From Amblyomma americanum (lineage: Eukaryota; Arthropoda; Arachnida; Ixodida; Ixodidae), in contig NC_135500.1 of assembly GCF_052857255.1 (NCBI RefSeq), positions 160,201,189 to 160,265,188 on the forward strand: a stretch of 64,000 nt of DNA, in the 5' to 3' direction. Shown one piece after another: positions 9,767 through 22,100 of this stretch. The notes under the pieces were generated by a model. The model was not told the DNA's origin. It did not search any database and was given only the letters and a program-made list of their open reading frames with translations. Within the stretch, counting starts at the first letter, position 1; every line of letters begins with the position of its first letter. Both the position numbers and the translations under genes were made by a program.

Positions 9767-10599
9767 CATCGGCCACGAACCAGCAAATCCTTGAATCTAC
9801 TGCGAGAGGAACCTTCTAATCTCTTAGCACAACAGAAATCACATCTAGACAGAAGTTTACAATAATTGCTGCCTGCTCACAGTATTCAAAAGCTTCTCTG
9901 ATTAATTGAGCAACTATTAACTGTGAAATGAATAATAAACGAACTAATTATCAAGAGATCGATACTAGCAATCTTTTTATGATGTGTGTTCAGCGGGGTG
10001 CCGAGAGGGGGAGGTAATTTTTGAGCAAAAATTGGCGAATTTTGCTTGGTATATGTAGTATTTATCTAAAGGCAACAGATGTGCACCGTTCCTTTATTTC
10101 AGAAAAAAATATAAAAGAAAAAACATTACAACCCCTATAGACATAGCGCGACAAAGAAAGCAAGTGCCTTTGCAGCCCACTTTTCGCCGCTGGTGCATTC
10201 CATTCGAAATGAACCAGTCTTTGCGCCCGACCATCTTCGACTGCTTAAAAAAAAAAACTATGGCACATGATGTAACTTTGATAAACACTATATCAGCTTC
10301 TTTTGGTTCCGAAACACTTTTTCGTGCCGGAGGTGCCACCTTAAGGAGACACTCAGGGCCACTTTATCGAATTATTGTGCTCACTAAAAATAGATTCTGC
10401 GGCTGTTTCTGGCTATGGTAACGTTTGTTCCGCAGGAATAGGGCGCACTGTTTACTAAGAGATTCGATTTAAAAATTTTTCCCGCTCCTCGATTCGAACT
10501 CGTTTTGTCTATATCGAGAACGCCTGGTTGCCGCCGTTTTGAAGTGAACGGTGGAGTAGAATATGCTCTGGAATATGCAAAATTAAGCCGTTAAATTGC
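9767..10599. other. no gene seen
   Basis: AT-rich spacer. A B-box-like TCGATTCGAACTCG near 10489-10502 hints at another old tRNA-like repeat, too weak to call. Confidence 0.35.
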
Positions 10600-11510
10600 A
10601 CGGACTTCAACTGAGATATCGGCGTAAGATGGCGACTAATGGTTTTGGTTGTTTTTTGTCTTTTTCGGATTTATAAATGCTCCACATTCGGCGAGAGTGT
10701 TGTTGTAGAATGCAGACTTTTGGCCGTCGATGTTGTGGAGTAGCGGTGGAGTAGGCCCGGGTTATCTCACCCTCGGCCAGGTTCTTGGCTTGTGGCCCGG
10801 TCAGCCCGGCCCTGAACACTCCCTCCTCAATAAGTGTGGAGCAAGCGAGGGGAGGAAATAAGTGCCAGGCTGGTTGGTTGGAAGCACAGGTGGGTCCCCG
10901 GGAGTCTAATTCCATTGGCTGGATCCACCACACATTCTTCCGGAGTCTGAAAAACCGCGAAAAACACTTGACTGTTAGTAGCTGGGCAGCGATTCGCAAG
11001 TCTGAACCGGACCCCTAAAAGTCTTGGAGGAGCCCGAGGCAGCTGCCCCGGGTTAGGATTTCCTGCCTCCGAGTCGGAGCTATTGCGTCGTTGGGTGGTC
11101 GGGCATCCGGTGAGTGGAGCCGCACCATTGGTCAACATCGACGCCCTCCCTGTCCTGGCCAGACAGGAGTCGAGCAATGATAAAATGAGGGTCAATGTCT
11201 CGCTGTCCCCAGTCCCATCCCATTACCCAAAATCCTTCCCTCATTCCCATTCCCACCACATACGTCCCACCCCTCCGCTACGTCCCAGGGCAGATCAGGG
11301 GAGACTCCCCGGGCCCGCTCCCCCTGCTGTGGGTCGCTTAGTAGCATTACCCCCCTCATTTTTTTTTATTTTCCCACCTACGGGTGGCAAAAGCACAACA
11401 TTGCCTTCGGGCCTTTTCATTTATATTACGATTGGGTTAAGCCTGTTATACCTAAGTGGCACAGGCAGGAGCCTATTGGTTTACATTCCTTTTCTGGTTT
11501 CCCCACCATA
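10600..11510. other. unassigned GC-rich repeat-like block
   Basis: Strikingly more GC-rich than its surroundings, with open frames of 120-140 codons on both strands. Minus-strand frames around 10607-11195 read fairly protein-like (for example 'TTQRRNSSDSEAGNPNPGQ'), and the C-rich right part resembles an untranslated leader. A LINE ORF1 or 5' untranslated region on the minus strand is possible, but no diagnostic domain is visible and no function is proposed. Confidence 0.3.
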
Positions 11511-14500
11511 ATTATGTTGGGTCAGCTGACTGATTTCAGCTAAACGTTTCTGAGAAAAAAACAGCATACCGGGGAGAAAAAACTTGTTTCTTTGTTCCTT
11601 TTTGGTTTGTTTACTTTGCTTTGGTTCGCGCCAAGTTTTCCTTGAAATGAGAGCGTTATATTTACCGTTACATTGCTGCAGTCTAATGATACGGGCCAAT
11701 TCCAAATTTCCTCAGAGTCCCTTCAAGAGCAAGTGCACTAAAGGATCAGTGTTCGGTAAGGAACAATAGGAGCTCGCTATAGTGAATGAAACTGTTGCGA
11801 TCAAAGTACTGAGGCAAGGTGGGAATAGACAAATGCATAGAGATACACACGCACGGGTAATTTGAAGCACGCCAGGCACCGTGCTTTGCTCTCGGCTGAA
11901 CGAACAGACCTATAGACAAATAAAGGAAGCAGAGAGGATAGAGACGCGACAGGTCTACTGCAGAAGGGGATCAGGTAGACTGATAGCACAATCAACGAAA
12001 GTGCTTGGATTGGCAAACGGACCAATTGGTGGACTGGTACGGAATTCTGCTGACTATTATCTTCCCATCCAATTTCTTTTCAACGGGCTTGCCATGAACT
12101 ATATGGGACTGTTTGAACGTCGTTGGTTATTTATTTTGTGCCTGTGATCAGTGAGATGCATTTGTTATTTCGGCCGCAACTATCAGAAACTACTGACCGG
12201 CATTTCGTCTTATAGAACAGCCAGCCCAAGCTGACGAGCAGGCATCCTAAGGAATAATAGTAATCGTCGTCTGTCTGCTAAGTGAAATTTCTTTTTCCGA
12301 TTATTTATTTCTTTTTTTTCCTTTATAACCATGCGTACTTACAAGCGCTAATTTTTACTCAGTTTTCTTCTGTGTAAGACACGAGAAACATCAGGCGCGG
12401 AAATTCTCTTCATGAAACGCGCTGCAAATTAGATGCAGAGCTACCACTGAAATTGCCAGCATTCGATGAGAGTGCTTCGCTGACCAAACACGCAAAATCG
12501 AACGAGTTGGCATTGATTTGATCTTCAAACGCCCGAGTAGCACCGTCGTGGCTCGCTTGTCTCTTGCGTCTGACGCTTTGGGTTTGTGAGCGCGCACTTC
12601 TTGATCCTCGAGCCGTAGTCTTATCTTCTAGGAATCGCGAGCTCGCATGACGAGATCCTCTTGGCGTTGGCGCTTTCGCTTGGTTTCACCAGTTGGCAAC
12701 TCCGCTTTTTGCACGTACTTGTCTGTTGCACTCGTGTTCGTAGCGACGTCCTCGAAGTCCCTCCATGTGCTTCCTCGTGTAGCTTTTCTTCATCTCCAAA
12801 ACCCATAGAGGCCTGCTAAACACCTGCGTTGCGCTCATCGCAAGTAACTACCTGGTGCTGTTAGACGATATAGAAGGCCGTCTCACATGTGCATGTTTTC
12901 TTCTGCCAAGATACAGAGGTAGCAGGTTTCATTCCAGAGAAACCGCATTTGGCGATTGTCCGTGATGCCTTAGCTCGTATACTGAGCTGAGAAAGCCAGT
13001 AAGATCGTTCGTTAGAGGCGTTCTGCTTGCTCATTCTGCTGGTTTTGTCTTTTGGAGGCTTTTAAAGGCACGAAGGCTTTTTGGCGGTGATTCTCCTTTT
13101 CTGTTCTTTATTTGGAACTGCCAAGGCAGTGTCATGCTGTGAAAAAAAATGAGGAAAACTGCCTGAGCAAAATCTTGTGGATCAAATCACTGTTTTCTTA
13201 GTTCACTCAAAAGCTGAAAAAAATTCATATTGTCTTGTAAGCTCCTGTTTTCACAACTGCCTAAAAGAATCCCTCGTCTTGTCGAGAATAAATTCCGAAG
13301 GCAACAGTCAGTGTAGCCACGAAAGAATTAACTGCTGCCAGAGCTGCCATAAGGGATAGAAAAATAACATGCAGATTTTAGTCCGTGAGTCATTTCGTTA
13401 ACTAAGTACCAATCTGCAAAAAATAAGAAGGTAACAGGATATGCTTTTTATGAGTATAGTGGAGCCTTTATGGCACCGCTAAGAACCAGATGTGTTTGAA
13501 GGTGATGGCAAGGGTTCTTCTTACCATACAATGATTTAGAGCTTAAGGGATGCCACAAGTGTTCAGCTAAAAGGCTAACAAACGAATCTCGTCTCTTGCT
13601 TACTCTTAGTCAAAACGATACATGGTCATGCGCAATTATAGCGCTTGATTATTTTATATCTCCGCTAAACATGCTCCACATCCGTATTTGTGCAAAAACA
13701 ACGAAAAAGACTGAAACAACACAAAAAAATGGAAGGAAACGTTCTGAGAGATTCTAACAGAGTCCACTATTTAAAAAAGTACTCTCCACGATCACCCCTT
13801 GTTATGTGGTAAGCGTACATCACGATACAAAACACGGATGCCTGCTTGCAAAAGCAGCACTTGAAGCAGCTTGTGATAGACTTCACACAACAGTTCGTGC
13901 TTTCAGCTATGGGCGCCGACAGAACTGTTTCGCATGTGCAACTCGCCTCTATTACAATAAAAAAACATTCAATGCTGCAAGTAGAACAGTGGAAGCGCGC
14001 ATAATATACCGTTCGAGTGTATATTTTCGTGGACCCGGTCCCGTTCGAACACTTTTCCCCATCATGCGCTTAGGCACAGCTTCTCTCCCGCACGCGACTC
14101 CGAAAATCGCGCTTTTGTGGCACGACCTCATGCCATTTTATATGGGAGTGCATTGTGCTACACTACTCTCTCTCCCAGAGAGACGTAACCTTGTCAGTAC
14201 ACGGTCCTGAACGATTAGCGTTACGGCTACAGCAAATGGGTCTCTGAACAAAGGGCTGAATCCCACAGATTTCTTGTTCCACTCTCAGTTTATAATAAAT
14301 ATTTCTTGTTCTCTCGTGTCCCAAACTCTGTCAGCAGAAGCGTCGACTATGGATCGAGCCACAGCCGGTAAGAGGGTGGAGGCCAAAGCCCTCCTTGCGA
14401 ACTCTGTCAACCAGTATAAACTGCCACTTGCGTTTCAGAACCATTTCAGAAAAAAACACAAAAGTTCGTCTCTCTTATGGGTACCATTCCAATATGCAGT

Positions 14501-15516
14501 TTTCTGTTTATACTGTTGTGACCTACACTTAACTTAAAAAAGACCGTCGATAGATGGTGCTCTAGAGCCACTTCTATCCGGATTGATCGCAGCTTTGCGT
14601 CTACCCTCCCTTCCGTCACTTCTAGCTATATTATTTTTCAGACAAGCAAAAGATAACTTTCCTTTTTGCTCGAACGTTGGCGTAAAAGTTCACACTCGCA
14701 CCATGCTATGCCTCGCAAAAAGCTTCTACTTGTCCCGACCATCCATTCCGAAGAGCCGTTTTCGAATCGAGCTGAGAGTCGTTCCCTCGACTGCAGAATG
14801 AGTAATACATAACATAGAACAGCAAAGCATTTCGTTTTCTTGCTTATTTCAGCATTTTTCCTCGCTCACAGCACTTTCAATAGTTTCTGCTTTGCCCAAG
14901 ACCTTCTATGGGGGCCTCAACTTTATAAGCCACCCCAAAAATTAAAAACGAACACCCAAGAGCGGCCTATTTCAGTCACCGGAGTCTAGGTGCTTAAACA
15001 AAAACTTTTCCCTAAAAAGAATGAAACAGTCATCGTGCGGAAAATAAACGCTTACATCACACAACTCCTGCTTTCAAACCTTCATGAGTCGTACACAGTA
15101 AATTTGCTCTTTCTTGTTTTCCGACGTGTGGGTGTTCCTGTTTGGTTCTCGATAAAAAGATTAAAATTGGGGCTGATTATCCTCTCCTGCAACCTTATAT
15201 AATAGTTTATCCGGGAAAGTACGAGTGGGCAAAACGAGTGTGCTTCTTTCGTCTGTCTTGTATCGCAGTTAAGCGGCTATTTCAAGCAATGCTTTTAACC
15301 TGAACGGCATTGAGATCTGAAAATGAATTTGGCAAAGCCAAGCATTCAATTGCATTTGAGGACTAAATCTGGAGGCAATTACGGGATTTCTGTCGCAGTT
15401 TCGTTAGATATATGCCTTAAATAACAATGCCGACTATATTGAATGATTTGGGAGAAAAATAACTTCAAGCACGTACTGTAGTCCTCTGCTAAGAGAGAGG
15501 GCATTGTGGCTCCGTA
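11511..15516. other. long AT-rich stretch, no gene supported
   Basis: Frames reach about 134 codons (13806-14210) but show no domain, no matched splice pattern and no composition shift that would support coding. Contains homopolymer A and T runs only. Confidence 0.4.
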
Positions 15517-15574
15517 GCTTCCGCTTCGTTGAAAGCGGAAGCGGAAGTATAGTACCCACGTGTACTATACTTCC
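15517..15574. repeat. two adjacent perfect hairpins
   Basis: First hairpin: GCTTCCGCTT, 6-base loop, AAGCGGAAGC (15517-15542). Immediately next: GGAAGTATAGTAC, 6-base loop, GTACTATACTTCC (15543-15574). Both stems are perfect (10 and 13 bp) and have no spacer between them. Their role is unknown. Confidence 0.85.
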
Positions 15575-15654
15575 TGATGCGAAATTTGAACACAACAGTA
15601 GATAAGCTAGAACTACAACACGTACTGGCCGGCTATGGCACTAAATCATCTTGA

Positions 15655-16060
15655 TAGTAAGGGCGCGCCGCATTTATTCGTCACTTCACGAAAACGCAGG
15701 CTCGAGCACAGATATATTGTCCACAGTGCATATGGCCTCTCAGCATCCCTCCGAGCCTCGCATCGCCATTGTTCAGGCGAGGAGTGAGATACCAGTTTTC
15801 GAATGAGTTTCCTTTCTCCGAATCGGCGCCGCCGATCGCGAATCAGGTGGAGAGGTCATCACACAACACTAGTGATGTTACGCGCTCTCCATGGGTAAAC
15901 AGTGGTTGTTTCTTCAGCTTCTGGGTCCTGCGGCGCAGGCGGTCGTGATTCCTTTAGCGCCGCGCCGGCTTTCGGCGCGCTATGGGGCGTACTACGCTCA
16001 CCTCTCCATCTATATGCTCATCTGATGCGCATCTCTAGGTGCTATTAATAACTCCTGGCC
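15655..16060. other. CpG-rich block, unassigned
   Basis: GC and CpG rise sharply (GGCGCGCCGC, GCGCCGCGCCGGC), then fall again. GGTGGAGAGGTCATC near 15847 is partly mirrored by CACCTCTCCATC near 15999, suggesting a repeat with inverted ends. It could be an old transposon or a regulatory CpG island; no coding frame is supported. Confidence 0.3.
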
Positions 16061-16171
16061 ACGGAGCTAAAGATTCTCGTTGTCGTCGACTCTTCGTTCT
16101 CTACTGCTTGCTCGCCTGTTTGTTCCTGTTTACAGTTGGAGCGAACCATACGAAGATAGAGATATCTGCAG

Positions 16172-16244
16172 ACAGTGTCGACACCGCACGGCCGACTCGA
16201 AAGGAGGCGTTTCTAATGCAGTTTGTGGAAACACCAATAGATGG
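16172..16244 (+). repeat. CAGTGTCGACACCG repeat, copy 1
   Basis: Begins CAGTGTCGACACCGCACGG and runs through ATGCAGT to AATAGATGG. Similar blocks lie at 16643-16731, 42903-42940 and 43153-43240. The core GTGTCGACAC is palindromic. Family unknown. Confidence 0.6.
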
Positions 16245-16261
16245 CCCAAGCGCCCAGCAGA

Positions 16262-16530
16262 AATGAGAGGACTCCGCTTTGCGATGCAGAGCACGCTGAT
16301 ACCTATCACATGGTATGGGCTTGTCCATCCAGCCCTAGCGCTACCCCAACCACCAACGTGACAAAGGAGGCGTGGGAAGCTGCCCTCCTCAACTGCGCTG
16401 ACCTTACGGCCCAACTTGACCTGGTCAGCCGGACTCGAAGTGCAGCTGCACCTGGTGGTCTGCCGAACTTGGTACCAACCTCCGCCTCTTCTCAACTCAC
16501 CTCCTGTTTGTAAATAAAGTTTTCTGACTG
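16262..16530 (+). pseudogene. LINE 3' terminus (C-terminal zinc-finger region)
   Basis: The translation from about 16280 reads 'CDAEHADTYHMVWACPS', the C...H..W.C pattern found at the C-terminus of many LINE (I/Jockey-type) polyproteins. 'EAWEAALL' and 'QLDLVSRTRSAA' follow, then a stop and an AATAAAG-bearing 3' end near 16514-16523. All upstream coding sequence is missing, so this is a 5'-truncated insertion of a LINE different from the 8684-9578 family. Confidence 0.75.
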
Positions 16531-16642
16531 AGGACTGTAGTAGAAATAGGTTTTTCCCTGAGCGATCAGAGCATATATACATGTGAGATTTAATTGAGTT
16601 TTTTTTTTAACTGCCTGCGCTCCTGATTAGTATTTCAAAAAG

Positions 16643-16731
16643 GTGTTTGCGTACAAGTGTCGACATCGCCCGGTTGACGGGAAAAACACGTTACTCATGC
16701 AGTGTGCAGCATTGCTAATAGATAGCACAGC
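16643..16731 (+). repeat. CAGTGTCGACACCG repeat, copy 2
   Basis: GTGTTTGCGTACAAGTGTCG, then ACATCGCCCGG, ATGCAGTGTG and AATAGATAG, parallel to 16172-16244 and best matched by 43153-43240. Confidence 0.6.
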
Positions 16732-16824
16732 CTCCGTGCAGATTATGGCGCGCAATTTTGAGCACTCTTCAAATTTTCTGAATAATTTGCCTGAACTTCT
16801 ACTACAAGTATTATTAAAAAAGTA

Positions 16825-19105
16825 CTAGTAATCTTTTATAAAAACTAAATGAAATGCCGAGAATATTTGCAGTTACAAAAATAATCAATGCATTGCAAGC
16901 CTAATAGCAATCATACGGAGAAAGCATAATTAAGCTATGCAGAGCCTCGCCCGTTGTAAAAAACAGTCAATTTCTAACAAATATTTGTTAATCGAGAATA
17001 GAAAAAATAATTCTGCCCCGAAAATGTTGTTGATCAAAATGTAATCAATTCATTACAACATTTCTAAAAACCCAATACAGGAAACTAAATTGGAATACCA
17101 TGAACCTAACCCGTTGCAAAGAGTAATCATTTTATTCGAAAGTTTCTAATAAAATTGTATAGAAAGCATAATGGATTATTGAGAACGTTGTCCGTTTCAA
17201 AAATTATTCACATCATTATAGTTTTACTGGTCTACAATTACAGAAAGCAAATTTAAATTAACCAGAATATTGCCCTGTGCAGCAAGTAATCAATGCATTA
17301 AAAATTACTAGGAATCGTATAGAGAAAACAAAATTTGTTTACCGAGAAAACCTCCCGCTGCAAAAAAGATCAATTTATGACAAAATTACTAATAATCGAC
17401 TATCGAAAACATAACCGGGGTACTGAAAATATTGCGCATTGAAAAATATTCAATTCAGTGCAAGAACTAGTACTCGATTACAGAAAACAGAATGCAATTA
17501 CCGAGAATGTTTCACCCAGGAAAACGTAAGCAGTGGATTACAAAAATATTATTAATAGAATCCAGAAAACAAACTTTTTACCGAGAACGTTGGCCATAGC
17601 AAAAATGAATCAATTCGTCAAAAATTACTTGTTTTCTAACAAAGAAAAATATTTGCATTACCGAGAAAGTTTCCAACTGGAAATAAATGTATTCATTTTA
17701 AAATTACCACTAATTTTATAATGAAAGCATAATTAAATTATTGAAAACACAGCTTGTTGCAAAATGAGATCAATTGATCTCACACTTACAATTATTGAGT
17801 TAAAGAAGACATAATCGAACTCCCAAAGTTGTTGCTCGTTGTAAAAAAATTCTTCACTACGAAAAACTAGTAATCCATTAAAGAAAAATAATTGGATTAC
17901 CGAGAATGTTGCTCCGTGCAAAAAAGTAAAGAATTTATTACGAAGTTACTAATAATCGATTACTGAGAACCTAAATGGATTATCGACAGCGTTGCCAGTC
18001 GCAAATAGTCTGTAATTAATTACAAAATTAGTAATACTTGTTACAGATATATAATTGCATTACTACGAATATGTCGCATTGCGAAAATAATCAGTTTATT
18101 ACAGAATTACAATAAATCACAAAAAGAACGGAAAATTAAATAATCTGGAATTGTCCCATCCTATAAAGCAATCAATCCATTGAAAACTGGTGTTAATCTC
18201 TTACAGAAAACTAATTGGATCTTCGGGAATTTTGCGGACTAGAAAAGTAATAAATTAGTTACAAAATTACTATAAACGGAATGAAGAAAAGATAATTGGA
18301 ACACCAAGAAGGTCACCACTTGCATAGAGCGATCCTTTAATTATAAAATTACTAATAATCTAATGCAGAAAACATAATAGATTTTTCATACCTTGTCCGT
18401 TGAAAAATGTAATCAAATCATTACAAATTACTTGGTCAACATAACAGGACATATAATTAGATTTACAAGAATGTTGTGCTTTGCAATAAATATTCAATGC
18501 ATTTACTCTTAATCGTATATAGTAAACAAAGTTAGACTACCGAGAGAGTTTCCCACTGCAAAAAAGAATCAATTCTTCACAAAATTACTAACAATTCACT
18601 AGAGAAAACAAGATCGGGAGATCGAAAATGTTCGCCTTTGAAAAAAATATGCATAATGAAAGCTAGTAATTGATTGTAAGAAAATAATTTTATTATCAAG
18701 CAGGGAAGGAAAAAGAAAAAGTAATCAATGCATTACAAGTTTATTAACAACCGAACTCAGCAAACATGAATGGATTACTAAGAATGCTGCCCTTTGCAAA
18801 AATAAGGAGTTCTTAAAAAGTAACTAGTAATCGAATACTAAAAACAACTGGATTGCCGAGTTTGTTTCAAATTGCTAAAAGAATTAATTCGCTACAAACA
18901 TGCTGGTAATCTTATAGAGCAAACGTTAATAAGTTATCAGTTACATTGTCCGTTGCAAAAAATAAATCAATTCATTACATATTACTAATATTAGCTTACA
19001 AAAAACATGAGTGGAATTCTAAGATTGTTGCCCGCTTCAAAAGTAACTAATTCAATATGAAATTACTAGCAATAATTATTTACAGAAAACAACTTTGCAA
19101 GCTTT
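16825..19105 (+). repeat. diverged satellite array, ~80-bp unit, ~28 copies
   Basis: Recurring landmarks about 80 bp apart define the unit: GAATGTTGCCCGTTGCAAAA, then GTAATCAATTCATTAC, AAATTACTAATAATCGATTA, CAGAAAACATAAT, and GGATTACCGA at the junction with the next GAATGTTG. Clear unit starts include 16859, 17022, 17265, 17346, 17505, 17585, 17665 and 18479. Copies differ from each other at many positions, so the array is old. The unit is AT-rich and contains short dyads (GTAATC...GATTAC, TAATCGATTA). No coding potential is seen. Confidence 0.9.
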
Positions 19106-22100
19106 GTTATTTCGCCTGTTGTCTGCGGTTAGTTATTAACCCACAGAATATAAAAAAAACGGCGAGAATCCTGACAATCCAATCCGGTTGCGTGGCTGCA
19201 TGGACTTGTCAAATTTTTGTTCCATTATTATTGAGAGGTCTGGAACTGAGGCAGACTACTCAGTGCTGCTGTTCATTATGCGTGCAAGCTGTTTGACAAT
19301 CTAAAGAAGTGGGCCCTTCTCAGGAATGGCTTCTTGAAGTTTTTAAAGCATTGCACCTTAAACAGTTCGCGCTGCTTTTTTTTTTCGAGGGGGGGGGGGG
19401 CACACTGTTCAACCACTGGACGTAAACAGGTAGAGGATCATGACGATTTTCAGCAGTTGTTTACAGAGGAACTCCTGTCCTGCTAAACTTCTTAAGTTTC
19501 GCTAAGCACTCTTCCCAGCTGATACTGTTATTCTTTAATTTAATCATTTCTTTAATCCTTGCAGGCTGTTTGCTAATGATTGTTCCACAAGTCCCATTGC
19601 TTGTTTGACCTTTACAACTCTTACTTTTGGCTGGACAAGCAAGGACCCAGGCTGGTTCCAAGCAAATTAATAGCAGTACCTTGTGTTGGATTCGTTTTGT
19701 GGAACTCACGAAACGTAATAAGCAAATGCTCTCAGCTTGAGTTTATAGTCAGGTAGAGTGCAACTGATTTCATGGCTTTTGTGCGTATGCAGGCTGTTTG
19801 GACTTCGGTCCTGTTAGAACCTCTACGGTGGGTGACTTCTTAAATTTATGTTGAGTCATTGCACTGTGCCCAAATGCCCCTGATAATGACATGCTATTGT
19901 TAGTTCGCTGATTTGTTTACTATGCTGTCATCCGCGTAACTGCGGCCTGATCTTACTTGCTTCCGACTCCTGGTTAGCTAATCCACGGGCATCTAACTGT
20001 GCTTTTGGTTCGCCTAATATTTTTTATTTCTTCTGGCTGCTGAACATATTGCCTCCCAGTAGGGACCTTCCTGGCAAGAAAAGTGACTTTGGGAACACTT
20101 ATAGTGAGCTGTTCGCCGCCAACTACATCAGAGCAACATTACTCATCAAAAGCTTCCACTGTGAACAAGGCCTCCATAGCAATGCTGAAACGTCTTTTAT
20201 TTTAACAATTGGTAGGAACTCGACACTTTCCTGCCATCTAAATGCTACCTAATTAATATCTACCAAACCACCAAACCTACCTCCTCAAGGGCGACTGATG
20301 TTGATTTCCAGATAGATTTCTCAGTTTGTGTGTCGGTATGTGCATCTTCTTTATTAAAGAATAATGTAGCGACTGAAAGCATTTTTTCGAGTTGCATATG
20401 CATTAGCACGGCTCTTGAGTGCAGCCATAAACACCTCGTGATGTGGGCTGACTGTTCCTGTCATTGCAGATCAGTTTTTATTTGTTTTTATGTGGGTTCA
20501 TTAAAAAAAACGGCACTCTTTAATATTTCTAAAGCTTTAGAGAATTTATAGACAGCACTGAAATCGGACCTCAGACGATTAAAATAATAAAGGTACTCAT
20601 TTCCGAATCGAAAGTAACGTCTCAAAATAAGCTTGAAAATGCCCACCTACGAAGTTTTCATGTCATCTACAAGTTTAGCTTTAGCACAGTCACAGCAGGG
20701 CTTTTAAAAGTCTACGTCTAGAACACTTCTTAGGCGCAAAATCTTCCAGAGATGAATCATTTTTCTTTTGGTACGTTTTCTAAGGCGCTTGCTAGCTCTT
20801 TCTGGGTATCTTGTGTTGCCGCAGCTAAGGCTGCTAAACGCAGCCAGAGTTTAATGTGGCGTACAGGCTGGTATCAAGGAAGTCCATTCAGAGGCCCTGT
20901 AAGTGGTCTGTGCCAATTATTCCCTTAAGCTCTGCGGTGTACATTCACATGAAAGCGTCAACGCATGCCTGACGCTTTTTTATTTTAATTACGAAGCAAT
21001 ATGCACGCTTTGTTGAGCTCGCCTGAACAATAGAAACTGCTGAAAGATGCAGGCGTGGCAGTCTAAAATATCACCTGAACACGGTGGTGCGCTCTCTGTG
21101 AAGCAGTTCGTGCGGCAGGAGGGAGCTACGAGGAGATAATCTCTACGCTGTAAGCCCTGCTGCATATCAAGTACAACGTGGTAACAAGAAGCGGTACATG
21201 GCATTTGGTCGCTGTTGCATGCTACATTTCTTTTCTGGGTTTTCTGTATGTCTGGTCGGAGGCTGAACAGGAAGTCAACCAAACAGAATTACTTGCAGAC
21301 GACAGAAATTAGCCTCGACCACTGCATCTTGAAGCGCAAATCATTAAAGATGTTCACGGAAGAGCAGCCCGTTGAATTGGCGCAAGTTACCACTAAGCCG
21401 CGTCAATTGTAATAAAATGGAATGAAATGGAAAAGTGGATTAGATATGACTAAAGGCCAAGAGAAAGAGCAGCGGATGCTGACCTGAACTTAGCAGAATA
21501 TACAAAAAGGACAATGTTTGCGTGCTTTGATCTGCTTAAGAGCCATGGAGAAGGTTACATCGGTTTTCAGCATCACTGATCCTGTTTCCATGATGTTAGA
21601 GACCGCGCAAACGCTTCATACATTAACGTTCAGTTTTACTGACAGGTATGACGAGTTTTCAGACGATGAAATTCTTACATTGATCTTCCGATTGCGAAGG
21701 CACCTCATTGCCGCCTAAAGAACTCTAATGCCACGAACGCATAGACCGCTTAACACCTGGAATTTATCGCCTATAGAAACCTATTTGAGCCCCTCTCAAA
21801 GCTTGCTTTATCTTCGGCTTGCTCCTTGCGATCACTGTATAAGTTGCACCATACGAAAGTTTTTCAAGAAAAAGCTGTACAAAACGTCTCTGCACTCCAC
21901 CGTGAGCGATGGTAGGCTATCAAACTTGCTGATGCTGATCACAAAAAAGAATAGGTAAAAAATGCTAACTTTGTCACTGCAAATAATGAATTTTCACAAG
22001 TTATTCAAGTGTAAAAATAAAGAGCCTTGAAACGATATGAGTGGTTTGCTGCTCTTGCGTTTTAGTGCAAAACCTTCAATGTCAAACCGTAGGTCATGAC

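Noticed and set aside
13806..14210. 134-codon open frame
   Set aside because: No domain, no splice partners and ordinary composition; treated as chance.
16825..19105. CRISPR-like array because of regular ~80-bp spacing
   Set aside because: There are no identical repeats separated by unique spacers. The whole unit is repeated and diverged, and the context is eukaryotic.
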